From: an uncultured Mollicutes bacterium
GTDB taxonomy: Bacteria; Bacillota_I; Bacilli_A; RFN20; CAG-826
Direction of reading: 5' to 3'
NCBI GenBank assembly: GCA_900545015.1
Contig: UQXJ01000004.1
Span: 1-64,000 of the forward strand
DNA length: 64,000 nt
A program made the position numbers and the translations under genes. The notes under the pieces are model-generated. The model did no database searches. It saw only the letters and a list, made by a program, of their open reading frames with translations, and was not told the DNA's origin. Below, piece by piece: positions 51,436 through 59,929 of the stretch; within the stretch, counting starts at the first letter, position 1; each line of letters starts with the position of its first letter.

Positions 51436-52692
51436 TTAAATTTTAAAATAGTTAGTAAATATTTCTAGCATTTGACTGTTAGCTCTTAAAAATTCAAGGT
51501 CATGATAACGTGATGCAAAGACCATAAGATGAATAATCTCCTTATTATCCTTATAATAAGCAGCATCATAGTCTTTTGAAATATCTAAATAAGAAACTTC
51601 ATATCCATATTTTGGACTATAAAATTTATCAAGTTCTTTTTCGTTTTCGCTAAGTACAAGTTTTTCTATTATGTCGTGTTTATTTCCTGTTGTATCGATT
51701 AAATAAACGTACATTTTTTCTTGCTGATGATAAGCAATAGAAACAAGTTCACTCATAGAGAAATTGGATGCTTTTTTAGCAACTTGTTTTAATATTTGAA
51801 GCAAATCCAATTCATCTTTAGAAATTAAATCATCGAAAAGATCTATTACTTCATGTTTCGAAAATGGTTTGGAGTGTGACATTATATATTTTTCAATAAA
51901 AACATCATCAACAAACGCTGATAAAATAGGAATCTTAATAAACATCTCAAGATAACTTATTAATTTATTAAGCTTTTCGATTGTTTCATCGTTATTAAGG
52001 GATAAGAAAAGGTGAGATTTTGTATGAAATCTAATATCAATATAATTCTCATTACATTCATTACGTTTAATAGCATCATTTTTTGAAAAGATCTTGCTCA
52101 TTAAATATGTAAAATAATGAACATTAATAGGCATAACGAAATTTAAATCATCTTTTTTAAAATAGGTATCTAATTTCGGTACAGAAACATCAACATCATA
52201 TTCTGTTTCATTCATTTTATCTTTAGAAATTACGATGCTTCCTTTTTCTAAAACAATATTCATCTTTTCAATATAATTTGTTTTATATTTTTTATCTTTA
52301 TCAAGCATCTCATCTTTAACTTTTAAAACGCTTAATGTTTTAGAAGGGATGAGTTTAGCAATGTCAGTAATAAAGTTATTATAAAAATCAGGATAATGAG
52401 AATATCCATTTACTTCAAAATTCTCAAATTGATCAAAAAAAGTAAAAACAATTTTATAGTCTATTTGTTCCTTTAATTTAAAAGGATAGGCTTCTTCTGT
52501 TGTAAGATGTCTGAATTGATATTTATCAAATATTTTTAATACATCATCTTCTTTCAATTTATAAACTTTTGAATCATCGAAAACTTTAAATAAATAGCAT
52601 TTTTCATCCTCATCAAAAACTATTGAATAAGAACGAACCTTGTCATTTCTTCCTAATTCTCTATATTTGAAGCTACGTAACTTCGTTTCCAT
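51436..52692 (-). CDS. Protein of unknown function (418 aa)
   Basis: I do not recognise this protein. It is soluble, acidic-basic mixed and Asp/Lys rich, with no signal peptide or membrane span and no catalytic motif I can name. The N-terminal 60 residues look like beta strands (SYSIVFDEDEKCYLFKVFDD); the middle is mixed, with a long helical part near 240-320. AAGGTGG lies 7 nt before the ATG. It is probably the first gene of the unit that continues into the GH32-like protein and the P-type ATPase, which suggests a shared but unknown function. Confidence 0.6.
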   Translation of the reverse strand: METKLRSFKYRELGRNDKVRSYSIVFDEDEKCYLFKVFDDSKVYKLKEDDVLKIFDKYQFRHLTTEEAYPFKLKEQIDYKIVFTFFDQFENFEVNGYSHYPDFYNNFITDIAKLIPSKTLSVLKVKDEMLDKDKKYKTNYIEKMNIVLEKGSIVISKDKMNETEYDVDVSVPKLDTYFKKDDLNFVMPINVHYFTYLMSKIFSKNDAIKRNECNENYIDIRFHTKSHLFLSLNNDETIEKLNKLISYLEMFIKIPILSAFVDDVFIEKYIMSHSKPFSKHEVIDLFDDLISKDELDLLQILKQVAKKASNFSMSELVSIAYHQQEKMYVYLIDTTGNKHDIIEKLVLSENEKELDKFYSPKYGYEVSYLDISKDYDAAYYKDNKEIIHLMVFASRYHDLEFLRANSQMLEIFTNYFKI

Positions 52693-52794
52693 ATTAGCAC
52701 CACCTTGTCTTTAAGATATAGTTTCACTCTATTTATATATTTTACATTATAAATTGAAATCTATGAAAAAAATTAAACTAAAAGTTCGTTTCAT

Positions 52795-52977
52795 TTATAA
52801 AGAAACACGGTCGTAAACAATATTCTTTTTTTTAAGCTTAAAAGTTAAAACACAATCACTTTGATATCTTTTTATTTCTTTTACACTAATAAATTCAAGA
52901 ACAAATCTTAATAATGTCAAAAAGATATTAAGCAAAATGAAAAGCATTCTATAAAGTCGCTTACTTATTTCACTCAT
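52795..52977 (-). CDS. Small single-span membrane protein (60 aa)
   Basis: A 60-residue protein with a basic N-terminus, one hydrophobic segment (about residues 10-30, MLFILLNIFLTLLRFVLEF) and a basic C-terminal half. I know no family. The frame opens at 52992, but AAAGGAG lies between that ATG and the ATG at 52977, exactly the situation in the exporter gene at 18031. The upstream element shared with that exporter suggests common control. It lies after the mntR terminator and before an unrelated operon, so it is a separate transcript. Confidence 0.6.
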   Translation of the reverse strand: MSEISKRLYRMLFILLNIFLTLLRFVLEFISVKEIKRYQSDCVLTFKLKKKNIVYDRVSL

Positions 52978-52983
52978 TTTTTC

Positions 52984-53025
52984 TCCTTTCAATAAGTACG
53001 ACGTATAGAATTTAAATTTTTTTAA
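52984..53025 (-). promoter_or_regulatory. Shared upstream element, copy B (60-aa protein)
   Basis: Minus-strand sequence TTTAAATTCTATACGTCGTA followed by CTTAT and then GAAAGGAG. It matches 18043-18070 with one substitution and one indel. TTAAAA (minus strand of 53020-53025) lies 16 nt before CGTC as in the other copy. TACGTCGTA is an odd palindrome centred on T. Confidence 0.55.
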
Positions 53026-53044
53026 ATTTTTATGAGCTTTGTTT

Positions 53045-53081
53045 AAAAAAAATAAAAAATCAGTTAGATAATTAACTGAAA
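53045..53081 (-). terminator. Terminator of mntR
   Basis: TCAGTTA (53060-53066) and TAACTGA (53073-53079) form a 7-bp stem. On the minus strand it is followed by TTTTTTATTTTTTTT. Confidence 0.85.
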
Positions 53082-53101
53082 TTTTATTAATAAGGATTAT
53101 T

Positions 53102-53473
53102 TTATTTCTTATTTAAAAAGTATTTTTGCAAGCATTCAAATGTTTCATCGCTAAGATCATGTTCAATCTTACAAGCATCAGATTCAGCAGTTGTAGGATT
53201 TACACCAATCGTTTTAAAGAAACTTGTAAGCGTTTCATGCTTTTCATATGTTTTTTTAGCAATTTCACGTCCTTCATCAGTAAGATTAAGATAACCTGTA
53301 TCAGCTTCCACAAATACTAAACCTTTTTCTTCAAGTTTTTTCATTGCAATTGAAACACTTGGTTTGCTAAATTCCATATCTCTAGCAATATCTACTGCGC
53401 GAACGTTGCCTATTTCGCTTTGCAGCATTAATATTCTTTCCAAATAGTCCTCAAGTGATTGATTATTTTTCAT
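53102..53473 (-). CDS. DtxR/MntR family metal-dependent regulator
   Basis: A 123-aa repressor. The N-terminal winged helix-turn-helix covers about residues 5-65 (VDIARDMEFSKPSVSIAMKKLEEKG). Metal ligands match MntR positions: D9 and E12 in DYLER, the His in YEKHE, and DACKIEHD near residue 100, where MntR has E-x2-E-H. There is no SH3-like third domain, so it is the short MntR type. It probably senses Mn2+ or Fe2+. The start has no Shine-Dalgarno sequence and is likely leaderless. The metal-transport targets are not evident nearby unless the P-type ATPase is one. Confidence 0.85.
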   Translation of the reverse strand: MKNNQSLEDYLERILMLQSEIGNVRAVDIARDMEFSKPSVSIAMKKLEEKGLVFVEADTGYLNLTDEGREIAKKTYEKHETLTSFFKTIGVNPTTAESDACKIEHDLSDETFECLQKYFLNKK

Positions 53474-53479
53474 AGTGTT

Positions 53480-53488
53480 ATTCTAACA
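53480..53488 (-). promoter_or_regulatory. Extended -10 of mntR, leaderless start
   Basis: Minus strand TGTTAGAAT: an extended TGn before TAGAAT (53485-53480), 6 nt before the ATG. The predicted start falls on the A of ATG. Confidence 0.6.
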
Positions 53489-53517
53489 TTAAAGTTCAAA
53501 TATTCAAATTTTTTACC

Positions 53518-54699
53518 TTATTTATTTAAATCGATAAAATTAACTGCTTTATCAGATATTGAAACTTTGAAATACCTATTTTGAGGGTAAGTTTTCTTTA
53601 AAAATTCATCAAATTCATTTTCAAATTCTTTTTTAAGAAAAGCAAGAACAGTTCCTTTAAATCCACCACCATGGATTCTAATAGCTCCTTTATCTTTTAA
53701 GAATTCGGTGCAATCATCAATGATATTTTGTGGTGAATTTTCATATTCTCCTTCAACAAAAGTGTTTTTTAAATTTTCTTTACTACTCTTTTGTGATTTT
53801 CTAATAGCATCTAAAAATTCTTCAAGATTATTTGTTTCAATAGCATTTAAAGCTTGTTTTACGTTCTCATTCTCGATGAAGAAATGTTTTGCTTTTCTTT
53901 TTTCGTCTTCAGTAGCATCAAGTTTATCAATTTTGTCAAAGATACCTTTTGTGTCTTCAACGTCTCTTAAAAATTTCTTTCCTTCTAATAAATTAGCGAC
54001 TTTATACATCGCAGTTGGAATTGCTGCATAAAGTGGAGTTAAATTAGCGTGATTTCCTTCTGATTTGATTAAATATAATTTAAGTGGGAAATTAAATGGT
54101 TTAGTTTTAATTTCTGGGTTTTGAATATTTTTAAAATCAATATAATTAAAACTATTAAATGAAGTTCCAATTTGGTCAAGAAGTCCACTTGGCTTTCCGA
54201 AATAATTATTTTCAGAATATTGGCCAGTTTGAGCAATAACTAAATTAGGAATTTTCCCATCATTATATAAATAAGAAATAATGTAACCATATAAAGATTC
54301 AATTGCAGCGCTACTACTAACTCCACTTCCATCTGGAATATTACTTTTAATAACTGCATCAAATCCACCAATGTTATAGCCTAATTCTTTTAATCTAAAT
54401 AAAACTCCTTTAGCTAAAAGCATTGATTTATTTGGTTCATTAGGATCAAGTTCTAAATCATCAAGTCCAAATTCAAAATATGAATAACCAGCAGATTTAA
54501 TTCTTACTTTTTTTGAATCTTTTTTAGCAAGAGCACTTATTCTTAAAGAACAATTTGCAACTAAACAAAGGCCGTGGTTGTGGTCTGTATGGTTTCCACA
54601 AATTTCAAATCTTCCACCTGTATCTATATAATAACTTGGATGTGATTTAAAATTTTTTTCGAATTGAAGCATCAATTCATCAATAAGATTATTACTCAT
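53518..54699 (-). CDS. galK: Galactokinase
   Basis: A 393-aa GHMP-family kinase that phosphorylates galactose at C1. The sugar-binding motif FEICGNHTDHNHG is near residue 30 (the clostridial form, GNHTDH in place of GEHTDY). The ATP-binding GSGVSSSAAIE follows near 128, and the C-terminal GGGFKGT near 352. It lies downstream of galM with a 49-nt gap holding an AAAACCTTG motif. AAGGAC precedes the ATG. galT and galE are not in the window. Confidence 0.94.
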   Translation of the reverse strand: MSNNLIDELMLQFEKNFKSHPSYYIDTGGRFEICGNHTDHNHGLCLVANCSLRISALAKKDSKKVRIKSAGYSYFEFGLDDLELDPNEPNKSMLLAKGVLFRLKELGYNIGGFDAVIKSNIPDGSGVSSSAAIESLYGYIISYLYNDGKIPNLVIAQTGQYSENNYFGKPSGLLDQIGTSFNSFNYIDFKNIQNPEIKTKPFNFPLKLYLIKSEGNHANLTPLYAAIPTAMYKVANLLEGKKFLRDVEDTKGIFDKIDKLDATEDEKRKAKHFFIENENVKQALNAIETNNLEEFLDAIRKSQKSSKENLKNTFVEGEYENSPQNIIDDCTEFLKDKGAIRIHGGGFKGTVLAFLKKEFENEFDEFLKKTYPQNRYFKVSISDKAVNFIDLNK

Positions 54700-54719
54700 A
54701 TTTATAGTCCTTTCTTATC

Positions 54720-54728
54720 AAAACCTTG
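54720..54728 (+). repeat. AAAACCTTG motif (6 of 6 seen)
   Basis: Lies between galM and galK, just upstream of the galK ribosome binding site. The following 25 bases resemble those after the copy at 45637. Confidence 0.45.
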
Positions 54729-54748
54729 CAAAACTGCATTATTTTTAA

Positions 54749-55726
54749 TTATTTAAATTTATATTGTATATAGTTTTTGTAAATTTCACCTTTTTTAAGA
54801 GTGATTTCATTTTTATCTAAAATAAATCTTTGAGGTTCTAAAGCAATTCCTCTTCTCATCTCAAAGTCATCTCTATTTTTAAATTTAATTGGTGTCATTG
54901 AATTATCTACATAAATATTCATTGACGAACAATCAGTTGTTAAAGTTAATCTCATAAAATCATTTTTAAGAATTACCTTTCCAATTGGATCATCAAAAAT
55001 AAATGTATCATCAATTGTCTTTTTAAAGTCATGCTTTTCGACGTCGTTCATCTTAGGATTAAGTTTGGATGATTTTACAAAATTTAAACGATTTGGCACA
55101 TCTTCTTTTCCTAAAATTAATAAATTTTCATCAGTAATTGCTACTTTTGAACAATTCATTTTTAAAGAATAATTTGATATGTCTTTGCTCTTAGCAAAAT
55201 TCCAATAGATATGATTTGATAAATTAACGAAAGTTGCTTCACTTGGTGTTGTTGCTTTGAAAACAATTTTCATTTCATCATTCAATTTATTAAATTCATA
55301 TGTGACGTGAATTCTTGCTTTGCCCGGAAAACCATTAGCATTTAATTTAGTAGCAATTGAAAAAATTACATGTAATGATCTTTTAGATTCTTTAATTTTA
55401 TATTTCCAATTTTTAAAGCTGATTGAATCTAAATTTCCTCCATGGAGAGCAAATTCTTTTCCACTTTCTGGTTTAAGATGATATTCCTTATCTAAAATAT
55501 AGCCATCTTTTTTAAGCCTTCCAGCAACAACTCCTAATGTTTTTCCATAAAGCTGTGAAGAGTACATATAATCACCATAGTCTTTTAAGGTTAAAATTAT
55601 AGGCTCACCTTTAAAAGACATGCTATAGACACCAGCTCCGAAGGAAGATAACTCACATTTTAAATTATTTTCATTATCAATTTTAATTAATGCGGTATTA
55701 TTTCTTTCTAAAATTTCATATTTCAT
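54749..55726 (-). CDS. galM: Aldose 1-epimerase (galactose mutarotase)
   Basis: A 325-aa enzyme converting beta- to alpha-galactose before phosphorylation. Active-site regions are FALHGGNLD near residue 92, the catalytic-histidine LSNHIYWNF near 168, DDTFIFD near 240, and the catalytic-glutamate ALEPQRF near 302. GGAG lies before the ATG. It is directly upstream of galK in the same direction. A TGGTATAAT within the preceding terminator may be its promoter. Confidence 0.9.
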   Translation of the reverse strand: MKYEILERNNTALIKIDNENNLKCELSSFGAGVYSMSFKGEPIILTLKDYGDYMYSSQLYGKTLGVVAGRLKKDGYILDKEYHLKPESGKEFALHGGNLDSISFKNWKYKIKESKRSLHVIFSIATKLNANGFPGKARIHVTYEFNKLNDEMKIVFKATTPSEATFVNLSNHIYWNFAKSKDISNYSLKMNCSKVAITDENLLILGKEDVPNRLNFVKSSKLNPKMNDVEKHDFKKTIDDTFIFDDPIGKVILKNDFMRLTLTTDCSSMNIYVDNSMTPIKFKNRDDFEMRRGIALEPQRFILDKNEITLKKGEIYKNYIQYKFK

Positions 55727-55740
55727 AAGTTTTCTCCATA

Positions 55741-55776
55741 TAAAAAATTATACCATTTAAAGGGTATAATTTTTTA
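55741..55776. terminator. Terminator of psuK that may also carry the galM promoter
   Basis: AAAAATTATACC (55743-55754) and GGTATAATTTTT (55763-55774) form a 12-bp stem with T runs on both strands. On the minus strand the 3' arm reads TGGTATAAT, an extended -10 sequence, with GGAG and the galM ATG downstream. Confidence 0.75.
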
Positions 55777-55804
55777 GCATTTTAATTTAAATAATGACTC
55801 ACTA

Positions 55805-56695
55805 TTAATTATGTCTGAATTTTTCAATGTCTTTAGAAGTTGCACCTTTACTCATTAGAGTAATTTTAGATAATTCATTACCAAACGCTATTGATTCAAG
55901 CAATGAATATCCTCTAATGTAGTGGTCAGAAACTCCACTTGTTAAAGCATCTCCACATCCTGTTGTATTTACAAATTCTTTAATTTCTTCAACTTTAAAT
56001 ACACCAATTTTATTTGTATTTTCACCATAATAAATATTTTTTGAACCATTACTTAATACAACATTTTTAATTCCTTTATTTAATAAAGCAATTGTTAATT
56101 GTTTTGCATCAAGTTCATCATTTATTAATGATTTTGCTTCGTGAATATTACATTTAATTAAAAAGACATTGCTTAAATGATCTTTAAATTTTAATACTTT
56201 TGAAGGTGATATTGCTTCAACAATAAATTTCTTATCTGGATAAGTTTTAAATAAATAATCAATTGATGTTTTTTCAACATTACTATCAATTAAAATATAT
56301 TCATGTTTTTTAATTAATTCATCTAATGATTTTAAATAATTGATATCTAAAGTTGAAATGATTCTATTATCGCAAATTGCATTTATCATATCGTGATTAG
56401 AATCATTAATCGCAACATAACTTCCACTAGGAAAATTAGAAATTGGTGAATAAACATTTACACCCATTTCAATTAATTGATTCATTAATGCTTTTCCATT
56501 AGCGTCGTGTCCAATAGCAGTAATAAAATCTATTTTGTTTCCAAGACGCGCAAGATTTTCGCAAATGTTACGCATGACTCCACCAAAACTAATAGAAACT
56601 TCCCCAATGTTTGAAACTGAAGGAATTATTTTCTTATCACTTGTTGCTATATAATCAATATTTGATCCACCTATAAGAAGTAATGTTTTATCCAT
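55805..56695 (-). CDS. psuK: PfkB-family kinase, probable pseudouridine kinase
   Basis: A 296-aa ribokinase-family enzyme. The N-terminal GGSNIDYIA and the substrate-lid region with GGVMRNICENLARLG are near residues 9 and 38. The C-terminal anion-hole motif is TTGCGDALTSG near residue 245. The gene begins 2 nt after psuG, so it most likely phosphorylates pseudouridine to give the PsuG substrate. Specificity is inferred from that neighbour. It is the last gene of the unit. Confidence 0.85.
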   Translation of the reverse strand: MDKTLLLIGGSNIDYIATSDKKIIPSVSNIGEVSISFGGVMRNICENLARLGNKIDFITAIGHDANGKALMNQLIEMGVNVYSPISNFPSGSYVAINDSNHDMINAICDNRIISTLDINYLKSLDELIKKHEYILIDSNVEKTSIDYLFKTYPDKKFIVEAISPSKVLKFKDHLSNVFLIKCNIHEAKSLINDELDAKQLTIALLNKGIKNVVLSNGSKNIYYGENTNKIGVFKVEEIKEFVNTTGCGDALTSGVSDHYIRGYSLLESIAFGNELSKITLMSKGATSKDIEKFRHN

Positions 56696-56697
56696 TA

Positions 56698-57603
56698 TTA
56701 TCCTCTAATTTTTGAATATTCTTTAGCTATTTCAGCACCTAATTTTGCGTTATTTAAAATAAGTTGAATGTTTGTTTCAAGGCTCTTTCCTTCTGTTAAT
56801 TTAACAATAGCAGCAAGTAAATATGGCGTTTCTTCTTTTCCTTTAACACCATCTTTTTCCATTTGTTCAAGAGCTTTATCGATTTCTTTATTAATATAAG
56901 CTGGATCCATTGCAAATTCTGCTGGAACTGGATCGCAAACTAATATACCACCATCAAGTTTATAATCTCTCTTTTCTTTAACAACTTTAGCAATTTCAAG
57001 AGGTGATTTTGCATTAAAATCAACTTTAATGTCGCTTGTTGGAGTAAAGAATGCTGGCATAAAGTCACTATTATAGCCAATAATAGGTACACCTTTAGTT
57101 TCTAAATATTCAGCTGTTAAATGTAAATCAAGAATAGCTTTTGGTCCTGCACAAATTACAGTAACATTTGTCTTTCCAAGTTCATCAAGGTCAGCGCTAA
57201 TATCAAAAGTTTCATTAGCTTTTCTATGAGCACCACCAATTCCACCAGTAACAAAGAATTCAATACCAGCAAGTGAAGCTAAAATCATAGTTGCACTAAC
57301 AGTTGTTGCCCCCCATTCTTTAGCAGCAAAAATAATTGGAAGGTCTCTTCTTGAGCATTTAACGATACCTTTTCTTTTACCAAATTCTTCGATTTCTTCA
57401 GGTGTCATACCAATAATTGGTTCACCGTTTATGATACCGATAGTAGCTGGAATTGCTCCGTTATCTCTAATAACTTTTTCTACTTCTAAAGCACACTTTA
57501 CGTTTCTAGGATAAGGCATACCATGACTAATAATTGTTGATTCAAGTGCAACAACTGGTCTACCTTCTTCAATAGCTTTTTTTACTTCTGCATTAATTTT
57601 CAT
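56698..57603 (-). CDS. psuG: Pseudouridine-5'-phosphate glycosidase
   Basis: A 301-aa enzyme splitting pseudouridine 5'-phosphate into uracil and ribose 5-phosphate. The N-terminal PVVALESTIISHGMPYP segment, the catalytic-lysine region CSRRDLP near 85, and FFVTGGIGGAHR near 120 are diagnostic. The frame opens 6 codons earlier, but AAGGAG lies within those codons, so the ATG at 57603 is the start. It lies 1 nt after the thioesterase stop, and the ribosome binding site is inside the thioesterase gene. Confidence 0.94.
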   Translation of the reverse strand: MKINAEVKKAIEEGRPVVALESTIISHGMPYPRNVKCALEVEKVIRDNGAIPATIGIINGEPIIGMTPEEIEEFGKRKGIVKCSRRDLPIIFAAKEWGATTVSATMILASLAGIEFFVTGGIGGAHRKANETFDISADLDELGKTNVTVICAGPKAILDLHLTAEYLETKGVPIIGYNSDFMPAFFTPTSDIKVDFNAKSPLEIAKVVKEKRDYKLDGGILVCDPVPAEFAMDPAYINKEIDKALEQMEKDGVKGKEETPYLLAAIVKLTEGKSLETNIQLILNNAKLGAEIAKEYSKIRG

Positions 57604-57604
57604 C

Positions 57605-58324
57605 TTATTCTCCTTCATCAAAAAAATTAACTTTTAAATAAAATCTAAGTTCATTTTCTTTATAGCCATATAAGAAATTTCCTTCTTCATTTTTATATAT
57701 ATATAAAGAAAGTGCATCATCAATAAATGATTGTTTTAAGTATTCAATTTGAACTTCTTTAACAATCTTTTCAGGTCTAAAAATATCATCAAAAAGGTCT
57801 AAATAATGTGTATTATTCATGTGTCCATTATGATCAAGCATTGTATAAGTTACTATTCTATCTTGATTAAAAAGTAAATTTTCTTTAGAAACTGGAGGTA
57901 ATTTTTTGACTCTTTCGCCTGAAAAAGCCTGCAAATCATTGATATTTTTATAAATTTCGCTATTTCCTAAGCTAAAACTTTTAATATCTACCATCATCCA
58001 AACAGAAATTAAACTTGCAACTTCTTCGTCTCCAACAAAAAATTTTGTTTCTCTATAATATTCAACAAAGCGAGCTTTAAAAGGTTCAGTTCTAACTTTT
58101 ATTTCATCGATATTTTTAATAGGTTTTTTAATTGTTAATTTATTTCTAACAACAACCCAAATGAGGTTTTCTTTCATAAGGTCGCTAAATCCAATATGAA
58201 GTTTATCAGCGTGACGCGCTGCTATATCTTGAGCAATATCAAGAAGTGCAGAACACTTCATAACATCATTTTTGTCAAATTGATTTGTTGTTAAACTATA
58301 TGTTTTTTCGAATACTACTGACAT
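57605..58324 (-). CDS. Acyl-ACP thioesterase
   Basis: A 239-aa double hot-dog protein of the FatA/FatB-like family (acyl-ACP thioesterase, PF01643 type) that releases fatty acids from ACP. The N-terminal domain includes QDIAARHADKLHIGF near residue 32. The second domain has DHNGHMNNTHYLDLFDD near 172, carrying the Asn and His used in catalysis. The start is probably leaderless: TATAAT lies 8 nt upstream and no ribosome binding site is seen. It is the first gene of a unit with psuG and psuK, a metabolically unrelated pair. Confidence 0.87.
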   Translation of the reverse strand: MSVVFEKTYSLTTNQFDKNDVMKCSALLDIAQDIAARHADKLHIGFSDLMKENLIWVVVRNKLTIKKPIKNIDEIKVRTEPFKARFVEYYRETKFFVGDEEVASLISVWMMVDIKSFSLGNSEIYKNINDLQAFSGERVKKLPPVSKENLLFNQDRIVTYTMLDHNGHMNNTHYLDLFDDIFRPEKIVKEVQIEYLKQSFIDDALSLYIYKNEEGNFLYGYKENELRFYLKVNFFDEGE

Positions 58325-58332
58325 ACAGCAAA

Positions 58333-58338
58333 ATTATA
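58333..58338 (-). promoter_or_regulatory. -10 box of the thioesterase-psuGK unit
   Basis: A perfect TATAAT on the minus strand, 8 nt before the ATG at 58324; predicted leader of about 2 nt. Confidence 0.6.
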
Positions 58339-58389
58339 GTCAAAAACTATAAAATTAAAAAGAAGAAACAATTGTATTTTTATATTTTT

Positions 58390-59706
58390 TTAATGTAATA
58401 ATTCTAGTTCTGTATCATCAACATCTTTGATGTAATCAAATTTTTCTTCACCTATAATATAAGTTGCAACCATGTAAGCTGTTTGACCTCTTAATGTGAA
58501 ATAATAAAAATCATTATAGTCATCATCATGAATGATTGTAATATATCCTTCATTTTCTAAACAATGGAATAAGCCAAATATATCATCAGTTTTTTCGTCT
58601 TTATAAATTCCAAAAAATGGACTATCACGATAAATAGCTTTAGTTTTTGATTTTATTCCTTTCATAAAATAAACCATATTATCTAAAGGCAATAAAAAGT
58701 CAGGAACAAATGCGTCTGGAGCACTATCTCCTACTGTTGTTACATGGTAATACGCCGAAGAAACTAAAACATTAAATAATTGCGTGTCAATTCCAAATTC
58801 TTTAGCTGCTCTATCATCAGCATATTTTCTAAATCCACTTTCATTAATAACGTTATAAACATGATCAATAAAAAATAAACACATAAATTCAAAATCAAAG
58901 AGTCTCTTATTTTGCTCTGTCATAGGGCATGTAAGATTATATAAATTATCATCAACAGGAGGAAAAGCTTTAATATAATATTCTCTTGGTAATGTTCTAT
59001 TTTCATAAATAAAAAGATAAGCCAAATATAAATTATAGAATCTTAGTTTTTCAGCGGTTTCATATGCTTTTTCAAAATCTTTTTTATAGACACATGAAAA
59101 AATTTCATAAACTAAATAATACGCATCATTCTTTTTAACTTCTTCTCTTTCTTTATATTCATCAAATTTATCCATTTCATTATTACAGAAATAATATTTC
59201 ATTATGAATAAGTTATAAATTGATGGTAAATCGAACAATTTTTTAAATGCGTATTCGTCAACTTCTTTAAGCTTTTGTTCATTCTTTTCTTTAATAAGGA
59301 AATTTAAATAAAATATAATAAAATTTTGTTTTTTAATATGCACTAATTCGCGTTTAACTTTAATTGCTTCATCAGCTCTTTTATAAATAAGAGCAGCTAA
59401 ATCTTTTTTAGAAATAATCTTTTCAGTTTCTTCATTGTACGATGCATAATTTATAAAAAGATAATAAAGATGCTTTCTAGAAAATTTAAGAACAGCTTTA
59501 AAAACAAGCGTTTGGAATCTATGATCAACACGATAATCTTCTAGCATCATGATTTGATCAAAGATAGTATCGTAAGAAACTCCTTTTTCCTTAAATAAAG
59601 TTAAAGCATCATAAAATCCTTTTTCATCATAAGGCTCATAATATCCTTCTTTTACAAGTTTAAAATATGATTCCACTACTTTTTTACCTGCTTCTTCTTT
59701 ATTCAC
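58390..59706 (-). CDS. Protein of unknown function (438 aa)
   Basis: I do not recognise this protein. It is soluble, strongly helical and Tyr/Phe/Lys rich, with repeated helix pairs across residues 1-250 (for example LFINYASYNEETEK and YEIFSCVYKKDFEKAYETAEKL) that look TPR-like. A more mixed C-terminal part ends in acidic residues. There is no signal peptide, membrane span or catalytic motif. The start is GTG with AGAGGT upstream. It appears to be a single-gene unit. Confidence 0.65.
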   Translation of the reverse strand: MNKEEAGKKVVESYFKLVKEGYYEPYDEKGFYDALTLFKEKGVSYDTIFDQIMMLEDYRVDHRFQTLVFKAVLKFSRKHLYYLFINYASYNEETEKIISKKDLAALIYKRADEAIKVKRELVHIKKQNFIIFYLNFLIKEKNEQKLKEVDEYAFKKLFDLPSIYNLFIMKYYFCNNEMDKFDEYKEREEVKKNDAYYLVYEIFSCVYKKDFEKAYETAEKLRFYNLYLAYLFIYENRTLPREYYIKAFPPVDDNLYNLTCPMTEQNKRLFDFEFMCLFFIDHVYNVINESGFRKYADDRAAKEFGIDTQLFNVLVSSAYYHVTTVGDSAPDAFVPDFLLPLDNMVYFMKGIKSKTKAIYRDSPFFGIYKDEKTDDIFGLFHCLENEGYITIIHDDDYNDFYYFTLRGQTAYMVATYIIGEEKFDYIKDVDDTELELLH

Positions 59707-59805
59707 TATTCTTACCTCTTCTTTCTTTTAATGAATTATAAACATTTTTATATAATTAATATAGGACAATAAATAAATTAAATTACATTTTATTTTTATA
59801 AGTAA

Positions 59806-59833
59806 TAAAAAAAGTCCTGACATAATCAGAACT
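59806..59833 (-). terminator. Terminator of the 18-codon peptide gene
   Basis: On the minus strand AGTTCTGA and TCAGGACT form an 8-bp stem (one G-U pair) with a 5-nt loop, followed by T7. It begins 28 nt after the peptide stop codon. Confidence 0.85.
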
Positions 59834-59860
59834 CATAATTTTAGATTTAATGATCTTTAG

Positions 59861-59917
59861 TTAGATCTTTCTTTCGAAAAATTTAACAAGAATCATAAGT
59901 GATTTAATAAATGCCAT
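59861..59917 (-). CDS. 18-aa cationic amphipathic peptide
   Basis: An 18-codon ORF encoding MAFIKSLMILVKFFERKI and ending in TAA. A strong AAGGAG ribosome binding site lies 8 nt before the ATG, a perfect TATAAT lies 43 nt upstream, and a terminator follows, so it looks like a complete gene. The peptide places Lys at 5, 12 and 17 and Arg at 16 among bulky hydrophobics, as in an amphipathic or membrane-inserting helix. It resembles phenol-soluble modulins or small membrane toxins in kind, but no homology is claimed. Two perfect cre boxes precede the promoter. It is too short for gene callers. Confidence 0.65.
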   Translation of the reverse strand: MAFIKSLMILVKFFERKI

Positions 59918-59929
59918 ATCGTTTTCTCC

